This document shows, piece after piece, positions 24,781-53,966 of a DNA stretch of 64,000 nucleotides; position 1 is the first letter of the stretch, and each line of letters starts with the position of its first letter. The translations under genes and the position numbers were made by a program. The DNA comes from Rhopalosiphum padi. Its lineage: Eukaryota; Arthropoda; Insecta; Hemiptera; Aphididae. The DNA is taken from assembly GCF_020882245.1 (NCBI RefSeq), contig NC_083597.1:24158652-24222651 (forward strand), read 5' to 3'. The notes beneath the pieces are model-generated. The model did not search any database, had not been told where the DNA came from, and saw only the letters and a program-made list of their open reading frames with translations.

Positions 24781-25259
24781 CCCAGTAAACCTTTTTACGT
24801 ATATTATACGTTAAATATATACGTTTATTATTTACGAATTAACGTATAATACAATTAATACACGTAGATGTTAAGTTGATGAATAGTATAATATTATGGT
24901 ATATATTTAGGTCAAAAAATAACTATTTAACGAATATTAAACGTTTAGTATCCGTTAGTTGTACACGTTTAATTAACGTATATTCTACGTAAGTATGAAG
25001 TAGGTTTTGTGATATTTTACATGTAACGTAAAATGTACGGATAAGTTTAGGTATACTAAACTTAAACTAGTATTGTCAACGTACGTACGATCAACGTAGA
25101 ATATACGTAGTTTTTTAGCGAATAAGTTTATACCTATCGTCAACTTAAAATCAACCTATTTCGACGTATATTAACCATTATTATACGAATAATAACTACG
25201 TATACACCAAAATTATCCTTATTATACAAGTAGATTATACGTGCTATGTTTATACTGGG
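24781..25259. mobile_element. TACGTA-rich TIR element inserted in the Merlin transposase
   Basis: The ends CCCAGTAAAC and GTTTATACTGGG are inverted. A tata tetranucleotide flanks both sides (24777-24780 and 25260-25263), consistent with a TA or TATA target duplication. The interior is dominated by repeats of acgtata/tatacgt in both orientations. It splits the transposase between its KWRNKNHRG and NPFMDILNCIAEHF segments. Confidence 0.7.
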
Positions 25260-26017
25260 TATACGTCAACATATTTTATTTGGTTGAATTCATGTGATCA
25301 ATACCAATATAGCATGATAAATGATAATCCATTTATGGACATTTTAAATTGCATAGCTGAACATTTTACTCCTCGAGTTTTATTGTTATTAATTTCTAAT
25401 TTTGAATTTTTTTCCTAGTTTTTATTATAGTTTTAATAATTTTAAGGTAGTGATAACACTGGTAACCGATAATAGTACCATTAGGCGTATAACAATACTC
25501 GTATATATTATAATATATACATATAAAGTGTGTTTCCTTTTAAAGGTAACACAAAAGACTTCAGTTCACCGACTTCAGTTGGATATGAGGTTTTCGGGAG
25601 GAGATAGGGAATACCTATAAATACACATTTTTTGATGATTTTCAAATTTTTATACCGTTCAGTGTGCGCATTCGCAATACAACTTGCATTTTTTTAAATA
25701 GCAACAGGTGTTTTCAATACAAAATTTGAATAGAGAATTTAAAATCATTTTAGACCTCTTAAAAATGGTCTAAAACTAAAATTTAATGAATGACAACGAC
25801 CTGCAAAAGTTTTAGTCTTAATTGAATTTTTCGACGATTTTGTAAATTTCTGTGTGATTCAACGTATTTTTTTCACTCAGAATATGTTTTTAGACATTAA
25901 ATAAATTATTTTTAAGACTATTTGACTTAAAGTTTACCTCATATTTTGTTTTATATTCTAGGAATAGCGTAAACAATTGACACAACATTTGTAATTTACT
26001 AAAAAAGTCCGGGGAGG

Positions 26018-26322
26018 GACAAAAAGTTCATGGATAAAAAGTCCGTTTTAAAAAAGTTGAATAAAAAATCTGAAAATACAAAATATTTTATATAATTAAT
26101 ATTTATTTTAAAAATTTAAAAATGTACACATGATTTAGTTTAGTTGACGTGTTTATATTATGTGTATAATGTGTACAAACATTTTTAAATTCTTACATTT
26201 TTAAAATAATTATTAATTATATAAAATATTTTGTATTTTCGGACTTTTGGACTTTTTGTCCGAATATAAAATCTGAATCCGGACTTTTTGTTTAACTTTA
26301 TTTAAAACGGACTTTTTGTCTG
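26018..26322. mobile_element. Palindromic 'GGACTTTTTGTC' fold-back repeat
   Basis: Arms run inward from gacaaaaag at about 26018 and from ctttttgtc ending near 26320. They share AAAAAGTCCGTTTTAAA and AAAATACAAAATATTTTATA. The right arm carries extra copies of ggactttttg. It lies within the spacer of the larger 25.3-26.6 kb inverted repeat. Confidence 0.65.
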
Positions 26323-26429
26323 GTATTCGGTTATTATAGTACTATTATCGGTTATCAGTGTTATCGCGACTACCTTTCTGTACGCGTAATTTTAAAAAAT
26401 GAATTAAAAATTATTAAAACTATAATAAA

Positions 26430-26580
26430 AACTAGGAATAAAATTCAAAATTAGAAATTAATAATTAACTCAAGGAGGAAAATGTTCAGCTATGCAATTT
26501 AAAATGCCCATAAATGGATTATCGTGCTTTTGACGCCATCAGATGAATTCAATATAATAAAATATGTTGATGTATAAAGA
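26430..26580 (-). pseudogene. Second Merlin transposase C-terminal fragment, inverted
   Basis: The minus strand encodes WRQKHDNPFMGILNCIAEHF, nearly the same as NPFMDILNCIAEHF in the plus-strand copy at 25.27-25.42 kb, with an upstream stop in the same frame. It retains WRQKH, which the other copy has lost, so the two differ by independent mutations. Confidence 0.65.
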
Positions 26581-28089
26581 GGTATACTATGATATTTGTT
26601 GCGTCATTTAAAGGATCCCCAAAACCAATCACGGGTCACTAAATCATGTTTAAGGGACCATTAACTTTCAACTGATTCATTAAATTAAATAGTTATAGTG
26701 ATTGTTCATGCAACCTGGCACTCCTGACACTCCTGGCATATGCATTCTTCTTTTCTTCTAATAATAATTACACTAAATGCATAAAAACAAATAATATTCG
26801 AATACAAATAATAATAAATGTTAAAAATAATATATATACATATGTGTGTAGTAATATTCAATGAATTAAAACTTAAAATAGGAGGAAGAGTAAATTTATA
26901 TATTTGCTCCTACTATATAAAATATTGTGCGTATTGTCCTCCTTCTTGCCGCCTTATATTACGCTTATGTAGGGAACTACTCATTGATGATTAGTGATTA
27001 CTCTTTAGACTAGCCACTAGGGACAAAGCAAAAACGCTGCAAAATGTAATTCGCTAATAAGTTGGTTAACGATTATGTGAATTGGCTAGCAACCCTTAGC
27101 CAATTAAATTAAGGACGATATGCTTAAGTAGTAACACGATTATCCGCGATTGCTTGACTATTGTCCTTTTGGCCCTTATATAATATGATATAACATATTG
27201 ACGCAGTATAGAAACTTTCAGAGTACCTAAATATTTTTGCATAGGTTCTATATGGTAATTTGGATAAATCCTGACTTCTGAGATCTAAGTCCAAAAATCA
27301 GGTACCAAGATTCGCTGACGCTGACACTTCAATACGTCAACCCACCGTTAGCATCAGTCGTCGAAGAGTGTTATTATGTAGGTGCCATAGACTCCGGCTG
27401 ACTCATCAGAATACGGAGGCAGCATATTATGCTCATTCATAAATGTGTATATACATTATACACTGACCTTGACCATTGACCTGTCAGTAGAACATTTTAC
27501 TGAACCTCTCAAAAGTAGCATGATAGGTAGCTACTTATTGTGGGTCGTCCTTAACTTTCACCTGACCTATATATTATATTAACTCATGTTAACGTAGATC
27601 CTTTATATGGCTCTAAAACAATCTACATCGACAATTACGTGGAGATAAGTCTTAAGAGCATATCGAGTTGGGTAGATATCTACTAATCGGGTGTCATAAT
27701 TTAGTCTACACGGTTTGAAATTAAATGTAAACATCCAGACATATAATTTTTATTTGAGATGTAGTGGTGAATCATATATTAATATATACAAATGTCAATT
27801 GTCAATGATAATAAAAATAATATTTTTGTGTATTAAGTTGGATATTACTTAGATCGAAAATAAAAAGAATTTCGGTATTATTTCATGTTTGTGAAATAAC
27901 TGTCAATAGACATTAGACAATAGACATAATAATCTTATTATATAAAATATAAATGTTGACGCGACCCGCCGATCGCTTATTATTATAAATTATAAAAGGT
28001 CCTATATTTATGAATTTATGATGGATTAAAAGTCGCCTTGACCATTGTCGAGGAACAGCGCTGCAATTGATATCAGTCACCAGCTGCTT
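26581..28089. other. Intergenic spacer upstream of STIM
   Basis: Moderately AT-rich, with no recognised gene or complete element. Several short open frames in the AT-rich part have no protein-like composition. Confidence 0.45.
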
Positions 28090-28550
28090 AGAATTTAACC
28101 AATCAAAATGGTGCAAGGACGACCGGAACCCTACTTACTATTTGACTGTGCGCGAATCTCTTTTATGGCGAGAGCTGTGAATTCTTATCAGTGTGACAGT
28201 GTCCATTCCGCTTTCATAATTATTGTGATTTCAGTTCGTTTCGATTTTCTACATTTTGTCGTTTGTCATAAATTTAACATTTTTTTTTTTGTTCGAGGAT
28301 CTGGATTATTGTTTTTTCCTCTTCCACCCGTTGCCGTGTTGTATAACAAACGTATTAATTTCAGTTTATCGTACGTTGGGGCCCCGACATTAATGATAAT
28401 CGCGCTTTTCCGTGACTCGGGCCGACGGAATTCGCGGTGCCGTGATGTAATCGCGACAACAATCAAACGAGATTTACACTAGAGAACTGCCCAGGAAATT
28501 TCACACAGTAAATAATTATAATCATTCAAAACTTTGCCTGTTTTCCAATC
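28090..28550 (+). promoter_or_regulatory. STIM promoter and 5' UTR (inferred)
   Basis: A GC- and CpG-richer block directly precedes the STIM start codon. The reduced stop-codon density there creates open frames on both strands, which is expected from base composition and not evidence of coding. Confidence 0.5.
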
Positions 28551-45635
<17,085 letters not shown>

Positions 45636-47950
45636 TTCTGCTCATTCCTTTGTATATTATGTTGCTTGTATATAATAATGATTGTGATAAACATGATTTA
45701 GGAATGTTGAAAATAAGTGATATATTATTTGTTATTTGTTATTGTAATATATTTAATACTTTATTTATATGTATCTAGTTTTAGAATGCACAAAACAAGT
45801 AATTCCAGTTGTTGTTTTAATCATATTATAATGTATGTAAATTAACTGTTTAATTTAATTAATACATTTTATAGAAGGTGCCTTAAAAGTACTTAGAGCT
45901 GTTAAATGGTACTTAATTTATAAAGACAAGGAAATATATATTTATATATGTATATTTTTTATCAACCCTTTTGATGTGATTGTTGAACTCAAGAACATTA
46001 TTTATAGGACTGAACAATGTAAAAACTATATTAGACAATTAACTGCAATAATGAAATATGTAATAATACATTTAATAAGTGTTTTTATTTTAAGTAAACA
46101 CAAGTTATTTAAAGACATTGTTTTTATTGTTAAGTAATTAATCTTAAGTTCATGTTAATTTCCATTCTTTATTGTGTAGAATTATACTTTGATGATTGTT
46201 ACTATGTATACCAAAATATATAATTAGTCATTTTTTTTTCATTTGAGATTATGATTAGGATATTTTAAAATCCTTATAATATTAGAATTTTTAAAATTAT
46301 ATTTATGAAAGGTTTTTGACCAGATAAAATAACTAAACATTTTATTGATAAGATTTTTTTCAAATTTATCATTAACTAATAAAAATCAATGTATAGGAAA
46401 ATGCAAGTTAACTATTTGATATAAAATTATAACTTATTATAGCCTATAAATTATAAAACTTTAAATATTTCAAATGATTTAACCATCAACTTAAATTACA
46501 CTAATATCAGATATTACAATATTCTGTATAATATTTTGTAAAGTATATCAAACAAAATAATATAACTAAATTCAAATTTTTAAAATTGTACTACTTTCCA
46601 TCTGTTTTATATTTATTTATGATCATTGATCAAATAAGAATGTTTAAACAGTTTAATTATTTATAAATATATATCATAATTCATAATATTTTAGTGCAAA
46701 GAAATACAAGATATATTATTTACTCGTTAAGTCATCTCTTAATATATATAAATAATTAATATTTTTGAAGATCATAAAAAAAAAAAAAAATGGTGCATTG
46801 ACAATTGTTTTGTTTCTAAATTGTATCTATTATACATAGTTTGTATTTTTTTTCCATGTCTCTTAATTTGTCATAAGATAGAAATAAAAGTTTTTATAGC
46901 ACATAATTAAAGTGGTGGTTATTTAATAGTTTGATTTTATACTAAAAATAATTGTCTTTACAATTATTACTATTTTATAATTTAAATTTTCTTTTTAGAT
47001 ATCACTAATTACTTCAATATTCTCTACATACAAAAAATTACATTAAGAAACCAATAATAACAATCTTAAATTAGATACTGTCAAAATCAATTTAATTAAA
47101 TTGTTTAAAATAATCATATAGCTATTAGTTATTACTATATTAGTACATACTATATCATTGTTGTCATTTAGACCATGTAGGGTATATATTTGTGTATTTA
47201 AAATCCAATATTGTAGTAATTTGGCCCACTTTATAAATTGATTGGACTGAATAATCGACGGTAGCTTGCGCTAAGTGGCCTGCTCTATACACCATGCGTA
47301 TTTAAAACAAAATTAAAATGACACCACAGTACTCGATATAACCATAAATTATATCATTGATTATAAATATTAAATACTAATATTTATAATCAATGATTAT
47401 ATTTATATGTAGAAAAATCCGAGACAATGTTTTAGAAACTCTAATTGGAATTAATATTTTTTTTAAGGTATTAAAATCTTTCGAGATCTAGACTTCAAAA
47501 GTCCAAAATACTAAAAAATTATGGTTTATTATTGTTCATTATGGAACTTAAAGCATTTACATATTAATTATGAAACTGCATATTATCCAGAATTTAATTT
47601 GATTCACTCATTTCAAAATTCATACAATTCAAATCTTAAATGTTGTTTAACTTTAATAATTGATTATTAAGTCTTGACATTAGGTTTTCATATGTTAAAA
47701 TATATATCAAAGAAATATTTCTTAGAATGATGAAAATCCTGGTTTTTATATTAAATGTTGATGAATGCTAATTTGCAATATTAGGTATATTGTTGTGTAC
47801 ATTCTTTTGATTTTTGTATTAAATGGTTTAACCATCGATAGTAATAATTGTGAAATACAATATTATTACGAATTCATATCATATATTATTTATATGTAAA
47901 TTTTAATAATTTTATTAGCGATTAAAATAATATATTTTATTAGATCTTTG
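45636..47950. other. STIM 3' UTR and intergenic spacer
   Basis: The long AT-rich 3' UTR plausibly ends near the AATAAA around 46884. The remainder up to the NAP1 promoter is spacer, with a perfect 19-bp hairpin at 47354-47396. No gene recognised. Confidence 0.5.
47354..47396. repeat. Perfect 19-bp hairpin
   Basis: TCATTGATTATAAATATTA and its exact reverse complement are separated by 5 nt. AT-rich. It is too short for a miRNA precursor by itself. Confidence 0.8.
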
Positions 47951-47984
47951 GTTACTATTTGTGTTTTTAAAAATAAAAATCGCG

Positions 47985-48349
47985 CGGTTGATTTAAGTTG
48001 GATCACGGACGTTCCGAACGTCGCGCAGTGCAAAACATCTTTGGTGACGGAGCGGTGGTCGCCACGCCATTGGCCAATACACATCCATTGTTATCGACGA
48101 ATACCGTGGGAAACGAACGAACAGTCGTTAAGGTTACGTTTCTGTCGTTCACTTCGATCTCGCGCCTCTTGTACGCCGCACTTTGTCTAATTTTCGTTTT
48201 CTCCATCAGACGTCGCGTACCGTTTGGTGTGAGCACATTCGTGCGACCGTCGAGTTTTACGTCCGCCTTCTGTGCCCAGTGAACCAATCTAACAGTGCGT
48301 ATACACGACGATTCACTTGACGATTAGCAATCCTATCGACATCCGTCAG
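47985..48349 (+). promoter_or_regulatory. NAP1 promoter and non-coding first exon (inferred)
   Basis: GC/CpG-rich island in AT-rich surroundings. It ends in a strong donor CAG|GTAAGAAG at 48349/48350, which pairs with the acceptor tttaacag ending at 49128, one base before the NAP1 ATG. Open frames on both strands across the island follow from its base composition. The transcription start was not located. Confidence 0.6.
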
Positions 48350-49129
48350 GTAAGAAGAACACACTTTTTGTCTGGTTATTACTAATCTGTGACTATTGCG
48401 CGCGCCACACGCTGATGACCATGTGCTTCCGAACAATTCTTTTTTACGGTCCGTTAAATAATATCATGCCGACGTAAACATGAAATTCCGAATTGAAATC
48501 TCACCGTGGAAGTTTCCGTTTTTTTTATATGAGCTTAAATATGGGTGAAGATCTAAGCCGTTTTGGTCGGCGTGACGCAGTGATAAGGTGTTGAGAGGTT
48601 AGGCACTAGTGCGGTCGTTTACCCGCTGACGGTTGCATGCCGGCATGATCAAACTTGGGTTTCCCCTCCGTTTTCATGTTTCCGTCTTAAATACTCGTGT
48701 TTTCTGCACAATATTCTTAAATTCCGATGTGTTATTACGAATTTTCCGTTAAAATTACACCTTTTTCAACTTAATTGAGGTTATCGATATGACGTAGTCC
48801 CTTCCATCCGTTTAAACCGTCCGTCAACGTCGTTTATTACGTCTTAAATATTATTTTAATTGTATTATCGGTACCACGCATAACGTTTAAAAATGATAAA
48901 TATTTTATTATGTAACGTATATTATAATGTTTTATATAATAATTTAAAAATCGTTTAAGTAGATGGGTTTTATTTTTTTTTATTGGAAATTACTGACCGT
49001 AGTAGACTTTGAGTTTGGTATGATTCATTCAGTTGACCCATCATTATACTGCATGTGACCTTGTTTAAATTAGTCATTAATATACTTTTAATCAAGTGAT
49101 ATTTTAAACTAAACATTTTTTTTAACAGA

Positions 49130-49504
49130 ATGTCAGCAGAAAATGATAACGCTGATTCTTCATCCTCTGGTTCTGAAATGGAACAAGACACTCCACTTAA
49201 ACACAAATCAGGTTTTAAAGGAGAAGGAGATGATATAATGCCAGTAAGATCTTTGTTTAATTACCATATTATTAATTAATTATTAAAAATCAATTTTAAT
49301 GTATTTGTGGTAATGATAATCATTAATTTCAGTTTAGTTTGTTTTCATACTAAGTTAAAATTTAAATTATTTTTTAATTTGACATTTTTATTTATTAGAA
49401 AAATAATTAACAGTTAATATAATAACGTATACTTACATTAATTTGAATTATAGAAAACAATCACTTTTTACAATTAAAATCAATTTTCCCTCCAAAACAA
49501 TATT

Positions 49505-49547
<43 letters not shown>

Positions 49548-51492
49548 ATTATTACTAAATAAAAGTATTAAATTCAGGACAATTTTTAATATAAATGCTT
49601 ATTTATTTTTTATTTGATATATATATAAAAAATGTATGTGATAAATGCTAATATTGATATTTATTATTTAGTCTCTTCCACCAGTAGTCAAGAAACGTGT
49701 TAAGGCCTTGAAAAAGTTACTTGTAGCACAGACTGATGTTGATACTAAATTCTACACTGAGCTTCATATTCTTGAATGTAAATACCATAAAGAGTATTTG
49801 CAATATTATAATAAGGTAGAATACATAATAACAAATCCTTGATATTTTAGTTTAATAAACTATATATTTTAGCGAAGTGATATAGTTCAAGGAAACTATG
49901 AGCCTACTGAAGAAGAATGTGATTTTCCTTCAGATGATGAAGATGATGTCAAAGATCTCTCAACAGACATGGAAGGAAAAATAAAACTTGAAGAATCAAA
50001 AGAGTAAGTATAATATTATGTGTATATTCATGTATTTTAATTACTTTTTTTAATGGTACATTTTTTTGTATGCAGTAATGATGCTGTAGTAGACGGTACT
50101 AACGACAAATTAAAAGGCATTCCAGACTTTTGGCTTACTATTTTAAAGAATACAAGTCTCATCAGTGATATGATTCAATCCCACGATGAACCTATTCTTA
50201 GTCATTTAACAGATATTAAAGTTTATCTGTTGGAAGAACCTATGGTATATTTATTTGGCTCTACTCAATTTTTTATGGTTTTTATTGATTTTTTTTTTTT
50301 AGGGTTTTGCTTTGGAATTCCATTTTTCTCCTAATGAATGGTTTACCAATACTGTATTAACTAAGGAATACGAAATGAAATGTGTACCCGAAAAAAACAA
50401 CCCATTAGGTTTTGAAGGACCTGAAATTTTCAAGTGTAAAGTATGTAAACATATTTTTAATCTATTTGAAAAAACTTTGATTATAATTTCAATATAAATA
50501 TAGGGTTGCACTATTCAATGGAATAAAGGAAAGAATGTGACAGTGAAAGTAGTTAAAAAGAAACAAAAACATAAGGTAAAGGGTGCTGTTCGCTTTGTTA
50601 ACAAGACTGTACAAAATGTATCATTCTTCCATTTCTTCAGTCCTCCTACTGGTAAGTTAAAAATCTTAAAAATAAAAGTATACAATGAAAACAATTCAAT
50701 GCTATTTAAAATGTCTTAAATTATTAAATTTAATTTCATTAACCAGTATTATTTTTTTTTAAAAAAGCATTTAAGATAGATTATGACAAATTGCTTAAAA
50801 TGAGTGACTTGTCCTTCCAGAATGCTGATATTAACTGGCTTCAACAACTACCACTTTAACAAATAGTGTAATTGTGGCTTTAATTGAGCCTATAAAAAAA
50901 TCAATAAATTATGTAATGATATGTAACTTATTATGGACATAACATTTTTAGTAATTTATGAGTTTTATAAAGAAATTGACTTATAGAAAATAATATGTAA
51001 TTTTACAATAATTAGTTGTCATTAATTTTGTATTAATTGATTAGTAAACAAAGTCTATCTGAATTAAACTAGTATAGTATTGTCTAAATGCACAAATTTG
51101 TAGTTATACTGTTTTGTTATTTTAGTGCCAGATGATCCAGAAACTGAAGTTGATGAAGAAATTGATAATTTGTTGACAACAGATTTTGAAATTGGCCATT
51201 ATATCCGTGAAAGGATAATTCCTAGAGCTGTTCTGTATTATACAGGTATGAATTAGTTAAATATTTTACTTAATATATCTAATTTCTAATTTTTAATCAT
51301 ATGATGATAGGTGAGGCATTATTGGAAGAAAATGATTATGATGAAGAAGATGACGAGGAAGAGTCTGAAAATGACGATGATGATGATGATGATGATGAAG
51401 ATGAAGGAACTGGTAACGATCCTGAATACAATCCACGCCAAGATAAATTGTTGAATAAACAAGTCAACCCAGCTGAATGTAAACAACAGTAA
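49130..51492 (+). CDS. Nap1: Nucleosome assembly protein 1 (NAP1)
   Basis: NAP1 is an H2A-H2B chaperone that shuttles between cytoplasm and nucleus (family knowledge). Exons 49130-49243, 49672-49815, 49873-50003, 50076-50244, 50303-50440, 50504-50651, 51126-51245 and 51311-51492 join in phase to 381 aa. The protein has an acidic N-terminus; the dimerisation helix region SLPPVVKKRVKALKKLLVAQ; the domain core (IPDFWLTILKNTSLISDMIQ, FHFSPNEWFTNTVLTKEYEM); the basic stretch KVVKKKQKHK; and the hallmark TDFEIGHYIRERIIPRAVLY. It ends in a long E/D tail encoded largely by GAT/GAA repeats (51354-51400) and finishes NPAECKQQ, the farnesylation-type C-terminus typical of NAP1. The start codon is the first ATG after the 5' UTR intron. 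Confidence 0.97.
49508..49543. repeat. (TA)n microsatellite in NAP1 intron
   Basis: About 18 TA dinucleotide repeats, then att repeats. Likely length-polymorphic. Confidence 0.9.
50768..50859 (+). CDS. Possible alternative 3'-terminal exon of NAP1
   Basis: Within the 474-bp intron 50652-51125, an acceptor (tttttttttaaaaaag) is followed by a frame that stays open in the phase set by the preceding exon. It would add AFKIDYDKLLKMSDLSFQNA followed by DINWLQQLPL and a TAA at 50857-50859. An AATAAA lies at 50903-50908. The product would be 311 aa and lack the FEIGHYIRERIIPR segment and the acidic tail. This is inference; an open stretch of this length could arise by chance. Confidence 0.35.
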
Positions 51493-53966
51493 ATTGTTGT
51501 AATAGTGTTAAAACCAACCTCATGTGTAATCACTACTCGTTTTACAAATAAATAAAAAAAAATCTTCACTCTTAATAAGTTCACATTTTTGAGATTAAGC
51601 CTTTATTCATTGCTATGTATGTTTAATATGAAATATTACATGTATTTTTTATACATTCTCTAACTTTATATGCAAATAAAATTATTTTTATATTATCATA
51701 AATATATATTTTTTTTAACTCTAGAACTTTGTATTGGTAGATACAGAATATTATGATGGGTATTCAGTTATTTAATAGCTAATATATTATATTAGTGTTT
51801 ATATACATAATATTTTTGGACTGATTTAACTTTTAAAACAATTTTATTTACTTTTTTAAAAAATTTTCAAGTTTTAAGAAATTGTTATAAATGTCGGGCA
51901 ATTAATATAATTCAAGATTCTGTATTGAGTGATGGATGTATTTTTTTTTTACAATATTTTTTGTTTTCATAATTTAAAGTAGGAAATATTGTGTGATTTT
52001 TTACTTCTTAAACTTTTCTGATAAGTAATTTACTTTTAGATGGCCAAAATTAAGTTCTTGGTATTAAAAATTGGGGAAAAAATGAAATTTTACTCAGCTA
52101 ATTCTTAACAAATAGATGTTGATATTTATAATTGAAAAATGATTACCTTGTTACTTGAAATATTGATATGTATTTAATATTTCATTCATTTTAAGAACTT
52201 AAATTATAGGTGTAATATTTTTTGTATACAATATATTTAATAATTTATTATTACTTTAAATTATGTGGCATTTTCTAAACTTGATTTAAGATAAAATTTA
52301 TGTCATTACCTATTTATATCTTGAACCCTGTTCATGCTATTCAATTGTTTCTACTTCTATTGTAAGTTGGTATTGATTCAATAATTAATATTAAGAACAA
52401 CATTTTTCCAAAAAATTCAAATGTCTACATTTCTAATTAGTAATAACGTATTATCAGAAAATATGAAGTGATTGATTGATTAGTGTGAGTCACTTAAACT
52501 AGATAAATTCTTCAGTCTTCAAAATGTTACATGGTCACTACCAAATTCATAACACATCCATGATCCACTGCATATAATATCCAAGACTAATGGATTATTT
52601 CTCCTTAACCCTTACAGGTAATAAGATTTATATCTATACAAATCATAGACAAGTATACCTTTAATGTCAAACATGCTTGGTGCCTCACGATTCCAAAGGT
52701 CGATCTGGAGGAATCAATCAGTATATCTCAAGGACCGAGGCGTATTATTATTTATTGTATATTTGTATGCCTTATCCTGGTGAGTTTCCCAAAAGTTAAT
52801 TGTCTCTGATTGTTTAATCTACATATTGTAGGTATATGCCATAATAAAAAGCCAAATTTTGAGTATAGACTGACAATAGTGTATTTTCAATATAGTTCAT
52901 AATTAATACACATGGAATGCATAAGTAAGTGTACAATAATTATTGATTAAATTTTAAACACTTAGTATTACTAAATAAATTGTACGTTCATGAATTTATG
53001 AAAAAAATCTTCATTTTAAAAGTAATATGCTTTGAGAATCTGACAATCTGAAGGTATTGATTTCATAAGAGTAAAGAGGCGTGTAACATACTATCATTGA
53101 TAATATTATAGTCACAGATTTTTATACTAAATAAATAAAATATACAGTTTCAAAAATATCATAACTGACATAACTTATTTATAATAATATCAATAAAATG
53201 CTACGTCGGACCCTAGGTAATAATTTTACCTTTAAATTTTATAGTTGGTCAATTCGCTATAATATCTAACTAACAGCACACTATTGAAACTGCTAAACAA
53301 AAATGTGCTAATATTATGTCGTATGTGTATAAAACAATGACAACACATGTGGGTAGTGGGTAGGTACTAGTGTACTACGTTCAAATTTTTAACAAAATCT
53401 AGAATATTGTTTGTAAATTATTTTGTAGTTGTAAATTCATTTTTAACTCAAAGGTTATAACGAAATAACTAAATAATTTATTTCATTATGTCCAAGGCTA
53501 ATATTTAATACAATGTTGTGAAACAATTAAAATAAAAAAAATAGCTTAGTTACCGATAGACAGAATTTCTGTGTTATCAACATTGATAAAAAAAAAAACT
53601 ATTGCAGTCTGTACTGTCTGTAGACTGGTTAATGGTTATTATAAAAGTCATGATTAAACTTAAGTTCGTGCGTATTTTAAAAATTACATTTATTTTATAA
53701 TTATAGTAATTATTCTTCTGGTATATAAGATATAACTATATAATACAATACATTTAACACGTTCATTATATAGTTCACAGAAATCGCAAATAGTAAAAAA
53801 AAGATAATAAATTAATAAATAATATTACCAACAACCATTTCATATTCTTTATCTATACAAAGTACTAATGACACAATCAATGAATTAAAAAAAAACTTAC
53901 AACAAATAGTTTAAAAGTATTATTATTTAAATTACTTCTTAAAAATTAACATAGGTAATTAACGAA
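51493..53966. other. NAP1 3' UTR and spacer to PGM2
   Basis: AT-rich. AATAAA motifs lie at about 51546-51551 and again near 51675. No gene recognised. A copy of the interspersed repeat also seen near 33940 and 23100 lies at about 53215-53400. Confidence 0.5.
53215..53400. repeat. Dispersed repeat copy
   Basis: Contains ttttacctttaaattttata, shared with about 33946, and gacaacacatgtgggtag, related to about 6800 and 23145. Boundaries are approximate. Confidence 0.4.

Larger units (their letters stand above)
21844..25418 (+). pseudogene. Merlin (IS1016/ISXO2-like DDE) transposase pseudogene, in pieces
   Basis: Fragments appear in family order on the plus strand. TVDWNNYKREIC starts at 21844 and KIGGPDKIVEIDESVFTRR follows at about 21920 in another frame. 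QWIFGCIYSRERMECFLLEV starts at 21997 after a further frame change, then INQGTTIYSVCWRSFNT ends at about 22137. After a 2.5-kb gap come FVVNPQTAAYTQNVEKFWRS from about 24670, running on through KWRNKNHRG, and NPFMDILNCIAEHF, ending in TAG at 25418. The first catalytic D (VEIDES) and the E (NVEKFW) are present. The second D, normally in an SDCW context, is V here (SVCW). Frameshifts and insertions make it non-functional. The family call rests on these motifs and their order. Confidence 0.75.
21690..25475 (+). mobile_element. Merlin-superfamily element, old and fragmented by nested insertions
   Basis: The left end carries GGTTATCGCGACTACC near 21697, and a related copy ggctatcgagactacc sits near 21768. 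The right end near 25445-25475 reads GGTAGTGATAACACTGGTAA, which is inverted relative to the left. Between them lie separated pieces of one transposase (see the pseudogene entry), interrupted by fold-back and TIR insertions. Terminal coordinates are approximate and the target duplication could not be defined. Confidence 0.6.
25265..26580. repeat. Large inverted repeat: two Merlin 3' ends tail to tail
   Basis: 25265-25490 and 26325-26580 are reverse complements at high identity, including the transposase C-terminus, its stop region and the GATAACACTGGTAACCGATA terminal motif. About 830 bp of AT-rich sequence separates the arms. Confidence 0.75.

Noticed and set aside
28108..28482. 124-codon and antisense open frames upstream of STIM
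   Set aside because: Same explanation: a CpG-rich 5' region. Protein composition is not convincing and it abuts the STIM start.
47948..48287. Overlapping open frames on both strands in the NAP1 upstream island
   Set aside because: The region is a GC-rich promoter/5' UTR where stops are rare on both strands. No frame shows conserved motifs, and the donor at 48349 fits a non-coding exon.
51336..51584. Antisense poly-serine frame over the NAP1 tail
   Set aside because: It is the complement of GAT/GAA repeats encoding the acidic tail.
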